From NCBI GenBank assembly GCA_001725215.1, contig MEFT01000017.1, forward strand, positions 1-14,296: a stretch of 14,296 nucleotides of DNA, given 5' to 3'. This document shows, one piece after another, positions 1-5,067 of this stretch. Positions within the stretch are counted from its first letter, which is position 1; the number at the start of each line of letters is the position of its first letter. The translations under genes were made by a program, and so were the position numbers. The DNA comes from Clostridium sp. SCN 57-10 (GTDB lineage: Bacteria > Bacillota > Clostridia > Oscillospirales > Butyricicoccaceae). The notes beneath the pieces are model-generated. The model worked only from the letters and a program-made list of their open reading frames with translations. It searched no databases and was not told the DNA's origin.

Positions 1-741
1 CGCCTCACGCACGGGGCGCTCGAGCTTCGTTTTGAGGTCATTAAGGTCGAGGGAAGCGGGCTGTGTTATCTGCGGCTCAAACACGAGCGGCGTTGCGCTG
101 CCCGTAAGGATATGGTCGAGGATCAGGCGGGTCAGCTCATCCGGATGGATGGTGCGGCCCGCTTCGCCGCGGTCAAGGAATAGGCGGTTGTCCCGCAGCG
201 TGAACGAAGGATCGACCGCCGGGCGGTCAAACCGAGCGACAAGCTCGGCCACGCGCGCGCGCAGCTGTGCTTCGTCGACCGAAACGGCGGGCGAAAGGTC
301 AACGCCCTGCCGCCACGCATGCCAAACGGCGGCGGCACGCGCAAACAACGAGCCGGATCGTCCGTAAGAATAAGCAGCCAAAACGCTGCCTGCGGCGTCA
401 AATCGGGCGTCGGCAGAGCTGGCGTCAAACTGCAGGGTTTCATCTCCGATCTGCAGCGTCAATACATCGGCGTGCAGGTCGGTTTCAAAGCGCTTGCCGA
501 GCGCCGACATAAGCTCGGCACGCGTCATACCCGAAGCGTCAAGCCCCGAGATGCTGACGCCGGGATAAATGTTGCCGTAAAAGATAAGCCAACCTACGCC
601 TGCCGCGCACAGCAGTACGCAAAGACCTAAAACGGCGCCGAGCACGATGAGAGACGTGCGGCGTTTCCCGGTCGGCGCGGCATGTCGTCCACCCGAGGGC
701 GCGGCGGATATGGACGAGATGGGGTTGTTCTGTTCAGCCAA
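1..741 (-). CDS. VanW/YoaR-like membrane-anchored cell-wall protein, 5' part only
   Basis: The frame is open for 247 codons from a TTG start to the left window edge, so the C-terminus is missing. The start is chosen because GGGAGGA lies 7 bases upstream and no in-frame ATG does better. Residues 1-30 are polar and basic (cytoplasmic) and 31-55 form one membrane helix. The outside part begins IYPGVSISGLDASGMTRAEL, typical of the N-terminal repeat domain (putative peptidoglycan-binding, YoaR type) that precedes the VanW domain in clostridial proteins. The VanW domain itself would lie beyond the edge and is not seen. Family members are presumed to act at the cell wall, but their biochemistry is poorly known. 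It seems to have its own promoter and is separated from the next minus-strand gene by a terminator. The family call is fairly sure, the function is not. Confidence 0.8.
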   Translation of the reverse strand, partial: MAEQNNPISSISAAPSGGRHAAPTGKRRTSLIVLGAVLGLCVLLCAAGVGWLIFYGNIYPGVSISGLDASGMTRAELMSALGKRFETDLHADVLTLQIGDETLQFDASSADARFDAAGSVLAAYSYGRSGSLFARAAAVWHAWRQGVDLSPAVSVDEAQLRARVAELVARFDRPAVDPSFTLRDNRLFLDRGEAGRTIHPDELTRLILDHILTGSATPLVFEPQITQPASLDLNDLKTKLERPVREA

Positions 742-816
742 TGAGGTATCCTCCCAACGGATGCGAAGTGCATCGTGTGCGGCCTGCGTGGAAACGGCCA
801 CGGTGATTTCTATACA

Positions 817-844
817 ATTATAGTGTAGCATCGGTACAGAGCAA
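817..844 (-). promoter_or_regulatory. SigA-type promoter of the VanW-like gene
   Basis: Reading the minus strand, TTGCTC (839-844) and a perfect TATAAT (817-822) are 16 bases apart, about 75 bases upstream of the TTG start. The -35 box matches only in part. Confidence 0.55.
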
Positions 845-995
845 TAGCAATTACAAAAGGATAACAATACACGGGCAAAAAATGCAAAAAGGAGCACAAA
901 ATGCTGGCGAACGTCCGCTTTGGAAGACTTTTGCACCGCGAATGAAAAGCGTATTCACGATCTGCAAAGCGAAAAGAAATTGCGGTTAAGACAAC

Positions 996-1026
996 AAAAA
1001 AGCCGGGGGATGTGCGTCCCTCGGCT
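996..1026 (-). terminator. Rho-independent terminator after the 1590 gene
   Basis: On the minus strand AGCCGAGGG (1018-1026) pairs with CCCCCGGCT (1001-1009), with one A-C mismatch and an 8-base loop, followed by six T. It begins 15 bases past the second in-frame stop (TAA, 1042-1044), which suits a gene that once ended there rather than at the TAG at 1111. Confidence 0.7.
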
Positions 1027-1041
1027 CGATTTTGCGTTGGA

Positions 1042-1110
1042 TTAATCTTGATCGCGCGGCTCCTCAGGCTTGTCCGGCTCACTTGGGGCACAGGCGCAGG
1101 TGCAGTCGCC
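1042..1110 (-). other. In-frame continuation past TAG: CxC-rich tail of the 1590 gene
   Basis: Directly after the TAG at 1111-1113 the frame reads GDCTCACAPSEPDK and then PEEPRDQD before TAA at 1042-1044. It carries three more alternating cysteines (163, 165, 167 if the TAG is counted as 160) and the same acidic/proline composition as residues 121-159. This mirrors the CVCEC motif just before the TAG. A single base change (GAG, CAG or AAG to TAG), a sequencing error or amber readthrough would each explain it. Counted in full, the protein would have 182 residues. Confidence 0.5.
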
Positions 1111-1590
1111 CTATTCACACTCGCAGACGCAGATCGGCCCATCATCTTCGGCTTCTTCGGCTTCGTCCTCAGGCGGGGCGTCGTGTGCGTTCGGGGTCTC
1201 GTTTGACGTATCCTGCTCGGCGCTGAGAGAGCGGCGGCGCAGCTCGTGGAAAAGCTCGTAGAAGTCGCGGCGGGTCATTTCTTCAACATGGTAATCGGTT
1301 TTAATGTTTTCCGGATTGACAAAAAGGTTCCAACGCTGCACCAGCATAGCATTCAGGCGGGTAGCCTCAGAGCTTTTAAAGGTTTGAAAGGCGAGCAGGC
1401 CGTCGCCCTCCTGCAGCACGCAAGGGAAGCAATGCAGCTTACCGAACTGGCTGGCTTCGAGCCAGAGCAGCGTAATATTTTCGTTGTAATGGGTGGCGCG
1501 ATAGTGCTTCTGCTCCGCCGACTGACCGAAGAAAAACGTGCGAAAGCTTTTCTTGCGCTGGTTGACCAGCGGGGGCGTGAAGAATTTCAT
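1111..1590 (-). CDS. Unrecognised protein with cysteine-rich, acidic C-terminus
   Basis: 159 residues. The start has AAGGAGC 6 bases upstream. I do not recognise the family. Residues 1-120 are mixed alpha/beta in character, aromatic and basic, with a CFPC pair at 54-57. They include a stretch on 'LLAFQTFKSSEATRLNAMLV' and end in an arginine run (118-120). Residues 121-152 are acidic, low-complexity and probably disordered, and the protein ends ICVCECE (Cys 154, 156, 158). No signal peptide or membrane helix is seen, so it is probably cytoplasmic. The stop is TAG, and the same frame continues for 22 more codons with the same composition (see 1042-1110), so the natural gene may be 1042-1590. 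CxC clusters of this kind can bind metal, but that is a guess. It is monocistronic by its own promoter and terminator. Confidence 0.75.
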   Translation of the reverse strand: MKFFTPPLVNQRKKSFRTFFFGQSAEQKHYRATHYNENITLLWLEASQFGKLHCFPCVLQEGDGLLAFQTFKSSEATRLNAMLVQRWNLFVNPENIKTDYHVEEMTRRDFYELFHELRRRSLSAEQDTSNETPNAHDAPPEDEAEEAEDDGPICVCECE

Positions 1591-1664
1591 GGCATAGCTC
1601 CTTACATTGGTTTTTGAGAGTCGGCTCGGAATTTAAACAGCTTTCCAATCCACCTTAACTACAT

Positions 1665-1693
1665 ATTGTAAACGGTGTCGTGCAAAAAGTAAA
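1665..1693 (-). promoter_or_regulatory. Promoter of the 1590 gene
   Basis: Minus strand TTTACT (1688-1693), 17 bases, TACAAT (1665-1670); about 75 bases before the start codon. Both boxes differ from consensus by one or two bases. Confidence 0.5.
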
Positions 1694-1723
1694 GAGGTTT
1701 GCGCACAAAGTGCAGATATGCGC

Positions 1724-1750
1724 AAAAAAGCGCGGGAAGGCCTCCCGCGC
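1724..1750 (-). terminator. Terminator downstream of abrB
   Basis: On the minus strand an 8-bp perfect GC stem (1743-1750 with 1730-1737), 5-base loop, followed by six T (1724-1729). It separates abrB from the 1590 gene. Confidence 0.85.
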
Positions 1751-1762
1751 GCGATGTGAAAA

Positions 1763-1808
1763 CCTCCGCAAGGCGGGGCGGCGGAGAGCCTGTCCCGTTT
1801 TGCGGAGG
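1763..1808. repeat. 9-bp inverted repeat between abrB and its terminator
   Basis: CCTCCGCAA (1763-1771) is exactly complementary to TTGCGGAGG (1800-1808) with 28 bases between. It lies in the 3' untranslated part of the abrB transcript, ahead of the terminator. It could be a second hairpin protecting the 3' end or a degenerate element; nothing shows which. Confidence 0.5.
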
Positions 1809-1821
1809 CGTTGCCAGTGAC

Positions 1822-2067
1822 TTACAGGGCAAGCTCCTTGCGGCAGTTTTCACAAATGCTTTTGTCTTTGAAGATAGTCAGCTTCTTGGAATTGCCGCAG
1901 ACAACGCAGGTTCCCTGCGACTCGAACTTGCGAAGGATGATGGAATTGCCTTCAACGTAGATTTCCATGGGGTCGCCTTTGTCAATGTCCATGGTGCGAC
2001 GAAGCTCGATGGGGAGGACAACCCGCCCAAGTTCGTCGACCTTTCTTACAATGCCCGTAGATTTCAT
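1822..2067 (-). CDS. abrB: AbrB-family transition-state regulator
   Basis: 81 residues. The N-terminal 50 residues are a SpoVT/AbrB swapped-hairpin DNA-binding domain: STGIVRKVDELGRVVLPIEL is almost identical to Bacillus AbrB. In place of the Bacillus C-terminal multimerisation domain there is a short tail with two cysteine pairs, C54-x2-C57 and C72-x2-C75, which looks like a zinc ribbon (inferred; common in clostridial homologues). AbrB dimers or tetramers bind AT-rich DNA and repress post-exponential and sporulation genes during growth. The start has GGAGG 7 bases upstream. It lies downstream of rsmI in the same direction, the order seen in Bacillus, but has its own consensus promoter with an overlapping palindrome, suggesting autoregulation. 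The exact paralogue (AbrB or Abh) cannot be decided from sequence alone. Confidence 0.93.
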   Translation of the reverse strand: MKSTGIVRKVDELGRVVLPIELRRTMDIDKGDPMEIYVEGNSIILRKFESQGTCVVCGNSKKLTIFKDKSICENCRKELAL

Positions 2068-2115
2068 AATGTAACCTCCAACTATAGATTATACTCATAT
2101 CCAGTTTTCGTGGTT

Positions 2116-2144
2116 ATTATACTATGTTTGACAATTAATGTCAA
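2116..2144 (-). promoter_or_regulatory. Consensus abrB promoter with overlapping palindrome
   Basis: Minus strand TTGACA (2139-2144), 17 bases, TATAAT (2116-2121): a perfect SigA promoter. The -35 box is one arm of a 17-base palindrome, TTGACAATTAATGTCAA (2128-2144), placed where a bound repressor would block polymerase. A second TATAAT (2088-2093) lies closer to the gene without a good -35. Confidence 0.8.
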
Positions 2145-2363
2145 CCTTCAATTTGTAAAAAAAACATAAATGAGAATAAAAAATTTCCAACACTTTTCAT
2201 AGAAACAAGGCGCGAATCGTTTCTATAAAACACCCGAAATTTTTGCCCTCGAATGCAAAAATTGCGTCGAAAAATTGTCATTGAGAGAAAAAAGTTGCAA
2301 AATCGCCTTACGGCTTTATTTCATTAAGTTCATAATGCACTGATATCAAGGGTTAGGGCACTT
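2145..2363. other. AT-rich spacer between rsmI and abrB with two hairpins
   Basis: No gene is seen. The spacer is clearly more AT-rich than its neighbours. It contains TAGAAAC/GTTTCTA (2200-2206 and 2219-2225, 12-base loop) and AATTTTTGC/GCAAAAATT (2238-2246 and 2255-2263, 8-base loop). Neither is followed by a good T run on the minus strand, so no firm rsmI terminator can be named. AT-rich DNA upstream of abrB is what AbrB itself binds in Bacillus, so an autoregulatory role is possible. Confidence 0.45.
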
Positions 2364-3206
2364 TTACTGCGTACCGAAGCGTTCCGCTGCCATGCGGTAA
2401 AGAGCGTTCTTAGAAACAGAATATTGCGTCGCTGTTGTGCGAACAGCCTGCATGAGACCGAAACCGTTTTCTATCAATCTACTGACCTCATCCAGTAAAA
2501 AAGTGGCATCGGGAGCAGGCTTTTCATTGCATATCAATGCGCCGCTGATTACCAGAACAAATTCGCCGCGAGGGGCATTTTGTGTATAATAAGCGAGCGC
2601 GGCAGACAGCGTGGTGCGCCGAACTTCTTCATGCATCTTGGTAATTTCGCGGCAGAGCGCTACGTGGCGGTCGCCCCAGGCGGCCAGCATATCGCGCAGC
2701 GTGGCCACCAGCTTATGGGGCGCTTCGTAAAAAACCATGGTGCGCTTTTCGGTTTTCAGCTCGTCCAGATGCTCGCGGCGGCTCTTCTTGTTGACCGACA
2801 GAAAGCCCTCAAACGTAAATCTGCCGCACTCCATACCCGCGACCGACAGCGCGGCGATGGCGGCGCAGCAACCGGGCACCGACACAACCTCGACGTCGCG
2901 CTCGGCGCACAGCGCTACAAGGTCGCACCCGGGATCGGAAACAGCGGGCGTACCTGCGTCGGTGATAAGCGCGCAGCTCTCGCCCTCCGCAATGCGGCGC
3001 GCGATATAGTCACCCTTTTCGCGGCGGTTGTGCTCAAAATAGCTGATTTGCGGCTTTTTAATGTCAAAATGCGCAAGCAGTTTCGCGCCGACGCGTGTAT
3101 CCTCGGCGGCGATGAAGTCGACCGCCTCCAGCGTTGAGCGCGCGCGCGGCGAAAAGTCGCCCAGGTTGCCGATGGGTGTGGAAACGATATAAAGCTTTCC
3201 GCTCAT
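2364..3206 (-). CDS. rsmI: 16S rRNA (cytidine-1402 2'-O)-methyltransferase
   Basis: 280 residues, the usual length. RsmI uses S-adenosylmethionine to 2'-O-methylate C1402 in the decoding centre of 16S rRNA, which tunes start-codon choice and fidelity. The tetrapyrrole-methylase-like fold is evident: N-terminal LYIVSTPIGNLGDFSPRA (residues 5-22), AAEDTR (33-38), then the family signature DAGTPAVSDPG (83-93) and VSVPGCCA, and a C-terminal helical tail typical of RsmI. ATG is used with AAGGAG about 11 bases upstream, a slightly long spacing. It follows the broken trmN6 by 74 bases and precedes abrB, matching the Bacillus yabB-yabC-abrB order, although no GIY-YIG gene (yazA) sits between. Cytoplasmic. 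Very sure. Confidence 0.96.
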   Translation of the reverse strand: MSGKLYIVSTPIGNLGDFSPRARSTLEAVDFIAAEDTRVGAKLLAHFDIKKPQISYFEHNRREKGDYIARRIAEGESCALITDAGTPAVSDPGCDLVALCAERDVEVVSVPGCCAAIAALSVAGMECGRFTFEGFLSVNKKSRREHLDELKTEKRTMVFYEAPHKLVATLRDMLAAWGDRHVALCREITKMHEEVRRTTLSAALAYYTQNAPRGEFVLVISGALICNEKPAPDATFLLDEVSRLIENGFGLMQAVRTTATQYSVSKNALYRMAAERFGTQ

Positions 3207-3280
3207 ATGGAAAACAGCTCCTTATATAGTGGTTTCTTTGTAGGCCTGCAAAGGGGACGCCGCACGGCTCACCTATGTGA

Positions 3281-3936
3281 TTATGGAAAACAGGCGCGGT
3301 ATTCGTCGCTTTTGCCGCCGTCTGCGCCTTCGACCCAAAAGGGTGCGCTGATTTCACAGCCTTCGCCGCCGCCTGTGCGGGCTTCACACAGCACAAGCTG
3401 CGCCGCCGCACCGGGACGCTGATGCACAAATCGCATTGCTTTGACGTGAAAGCCGTACTTTGCAAGACAGGCATGCAGGTATTCGATGCGGCGCGGAGGA
3501 TAGCACAGGTAAAAGCGCCCGCCCCAGCGCAGCGCGCGCGCCGCGGCGCGGCATACGTCGTCAAGCGTGGAGCCCGTGTCGCCCCGTGCCGCGGCAAGAT
3601 GGGCGTGGGGCGACAGCGCGCCCTCCATTGCCGTAAAGTAAGGCGGGTTGGAGATGCAGACGTCGTATGCGCCGCACGCGAACGCGTCGCGCACGCCCTC
3701 CCACGCCGGATCGACAACGCCGTTGACACCAACACCCTCGTTCATGGCTATAGTCTACGTCGAACCTCGAGCAGCAGGATGCCGAGCGCGCCGCAGCCGC
3801 AGCCGAGGTCGAGCGCGCGCTCGCCGCGCCGTACACGTGCGAAGGCGGAGAGCAGCGCGGTGTCCTGCGTCAGCTTGAAATATGAGTCGTCCTGTATCAT
3901 CGTCAGTCCGTGTTTAAGGGTTAGAGTTTGTTTCAT
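3281..3936 (-). pseudogene. tRNA1(Val) A37 N6-methyltransferase-like gene (trmN6/yabB), frame broken
   Basis: Two pieces in different frames make one SAM-dependent methyltransferase. Piece 1 (3936-3748) starts MKQTLTLKHGLTMIQDDSYF, continues to the SAM-binding motif DLGCGCG, then 'LGILLLE', a few unconvincing residues and TAG (3748-3750). Piece 2 (in-frame from 3754, first ATG 3745, to TAA at 3281) carries WEGVRDAF, the catalytic motif NPPYF (from 3649) and a normal C-terminus. Piece 2's frame has its own TAG at 3755-3757, so neither frame is open across the joint. About 54 codons separate motif I from NPPY against roughly 60 in the Bacillus protein, and the acidic SAM-ribose motif cannot be recognised, so there is probably damage beyond a single indel. 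Intact homologues N6-methylate A37 of tRNA1(Val). It may be a true pseudogene or an assembly error. No good ribosome site precedes the chosen start. Confidence 0.8.
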
Positions 3937-4012
3937 GTAAATTTTTGGATATATCGGCCGCGACGGACACGATATTCTGCCGTCCTTTCCGCAAGTCATG
4001 GGCAATGTGAGT

Positions 4013-4040
4013 ATTCTATCATAAAGAGAGTGAATATCAA
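4013..4040 (-). promoter_or_regulatory. Candidate promoter of trmN6-rsmI
   Basis: Minus strand TTGATA (4035-4040), 16 bases, TAGAAT (4013-4018), about 77 bases upstream of the trmN6 start. It overlaps the candidate sleB promoter on the other strand. Confidence 0.5.
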
Positions 4041-4060
4041 GGCACGTAAGGTAAAAAATA
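4032..4060 (+). promoter_or_regulatory. Possible forespore (SigG/SigF-like) promoter of sleB
   Basis: GAATA (4032-4036) fits the SigG -35 pattern; 17 bases later AAAAATA (4054-4060) fits the -10 only in part. The reasoning relies on sleB being SigG-dependent in Bacillus. No SigA-type promoter is seen for sleB. The call is weak. Confidence 0.3.
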
Positions 4061-4077
4061 TCTCTCAAAGGAGAGAT
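4060..4077 (+). promoter_or_regulatory. Hairpin overlapping the sleB ribosome binding site
   Basis: ATCTCTC (4060-4066) and GAGAGAT (4071-4077) form a perfect 7-bp stem with loop AAAG. The Shine-Dalgarno AAAGGAGAG spans the loop and the 3' arm, so folding would hide its GGAG half. It ends 4 bases before the ATG. Confidence 0.5.
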
Positions 4078-4081
4078 TGCT

Positions 4082-4753
4082 ATGAAAAACAAATGGAAGT
4101 GGATTGTCGTGCTGCTCGTCGCCGTTCTTTTGATCGTGCCCGCGGTGCAGACGGCGCATGCCGCCGTTTACCGGCAAGGCTCGCGCGGAGAAACGGTGAA
4201 AACCATTCAGACCAAGCTGAAAAACTGGGGCTACTATAAGGGCGCGGCAGACGGCGTCTTCGGCGCGGAAACCAAGAAAGCGGTCAAACTCTTTCAAAGC
4301 AAAAACGGATTGACGGCAGACGGCGTCGTCGGCGCCAAGACACTGAAAGCGCTGGGCATGCAGGTCTCCGGTTCGCAGAGCGCAGGCGCGGGTGCGGGAT
4401 ACAGCTCCGACTTGGCGCTTATGGCGCGTATGATTTCAGCCGAGGCGCGCGGCGAGCCGTATACCGGGCAGGTCGCGGTCGGCGCGGTCATTCTCAACCG
4501 TGTCAAGCATCCTTCGTTCCCCGATACGATTGCGGGCGTTTGCTATCAGAAAGGCGCTTTTTCTGCGCTTGACGATGGCCAGTTTGACCAGCCCGTGTCA
4601 GACAGCGCGCGCAAGGCCGCACAGGATGCGATGAATGGCTGGGATCCCACAGGCGGTGCCATCTATTATTATAACCCGGCGAAGACGACCAACAAGTGGA
4701 TATGGTCGCGCCCTGTTATCACGACGATCGGCAAGCATGTTTTTGCAAAATAA
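4082..4753 (+). CDS. sleB: Spore cortex-lytic enzyme SleB (germination-specific lytic transglycosylase)
   Basis: 223 residues. SleB cuts muramic-delta-lactam-containing cortex peptidoglycan during germination. Residues 1-27 are a signal peptide (hydrophobic 8-22, cleavage after AHA), so it is exported from the forespore. Residues about 30-92 are one PG_binding_1 domain (TVKTIQTKLKNWGYYKG, DGVFGAET, DGVVGAKTLKAL). After a Gly/Ala/Ser linker (95-106) comes the SleB/Hydrolase_2 catalytic domain (about 108-223) with the ARMISAEARGEPYTGQ motif, where E121 is the expected catalytic acid, and the GAIYYYNP and WIWSRPV segments. The start is supported by AAAGGAGAG. The gene stands alone: its usual Bacillus partner ypeB does not follow. 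CwlJ is another cell-wall hydrolase with the same fold, but it lacks the signal peptide and binding domain. Expression in the forespore is inferred. Confidence 0.92.
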   Translation: MKNKWKWIVVLLVAVLLIVPAVQTAHAAVYRQGSRGETVKTIQTKLKNWGYYKGAADGVFGAETKKAVKLFQSKNGLTADGVVGAKTLKALGMQVSGSQSAGAGAGYSSDLALMARMISAEARGEPYTGQVAVGAVILNRVKHPSFPDTIAGVCYQKGAFSALDDGQFDQPVSDSARKAAQDAMNGWDPTGGAIYYYNPAKTTNKWIWSRPVITTIGKHVFAK

Positions 4754-5067
4754 GTTAATTAAGTCTGTATAGCAAGGTGTAATGCCGTTTCTTTGAACGG
4801 GGTGGTAAATAATGCCGCAGGCTTTTGTTTGAGCAGCATGATTTTAGCCGCCAGAAAAAGGGTTAAGAGGCTTTCGCCGCGCCGCGCACAGCCCGCTGCA
4901 TTCGCGGCGGGCTGAAAAGATAAACGCGGTCATCTTTTTCAATGGAAATAGTATAACTTTCTTGACATCACCTCCGAAAGGATATAAAATTGGTAAAGAT
5001 AATGCGGATTTTTGTGCATCGTTTTGAAGCACTTCCTGCTATATCAATTTCATATTGAGGAGGTAAG
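4754..5067. other. Intergenic region between sleB and rny
   Basis: No gene is supported; a 62-codon minus-strand frame (4844-5032) looks random. The stretch holds a GC-rich hairpin at 4890-4913 (AGCCCGCTGC / GCGGCGGGCT, loop ATTC, one G-U pair) without a following T run, and a weak GCC/GGC hairpin before TTTTGTTT near 4820, which is a poor sleB terminator. The rny promoter is at 4962-4990. I cannot assign a role to 4830-4950. Confidence 0.5.
4962..4990 (+). promoter_or_regulatory. SigA promoter of rny
   Basis: TTGACA (4962-4967), 17 bases, TAAAAT (4985-4990). The transcript would have a leader of about 70 bases. Confidence 0.8.

Larger units (their letters stand above)
742..1041. other. Intergenic region between VanW-like gene and the 1590 gene
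   Basis: This stretch holds the VanW-gene promoter (817-844) and the terminator of the upstream minus-strand gene (996-1026). Bases 845-995 contain no gene or clear structure that I can support. A 111-codon minus-strand frame crosses it (810-1145), but it has no ribosome site or family resemblance and I reject it. Confidence 0.5.

Noticed and set aside
132..443. Minus-strand ATG frame of 103 codons
   Set aside because: It lies wholly inside the VanW-like gene in a different frame; the VanW-like frame starts with TTG and has the family motifs.
1111..1113. Pyrrolysine coded by the TAG
   Set aside because: Nothing in the window supports a pyl system, and a simple point mutation or readthrough explains the pattern better.
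810..1145. Minus-strand frame of 111 codons crossing the intergenic region
   Set aside because: It has no ribosome site, overlaps the terminator and the CxC tail in another frame, and its product looks random.
3207..3280. A small GIY-YIG gene (yazA) between trmN6 and rsmI, as in Bacillus
   Set aside because: The gap is only 74 bases and contains no such motif.
4844..5032. 62-codon minus-strand frame between sleB and rny
   Set aside because: It has no ribosome site or promoter and crosses the rny promoter.
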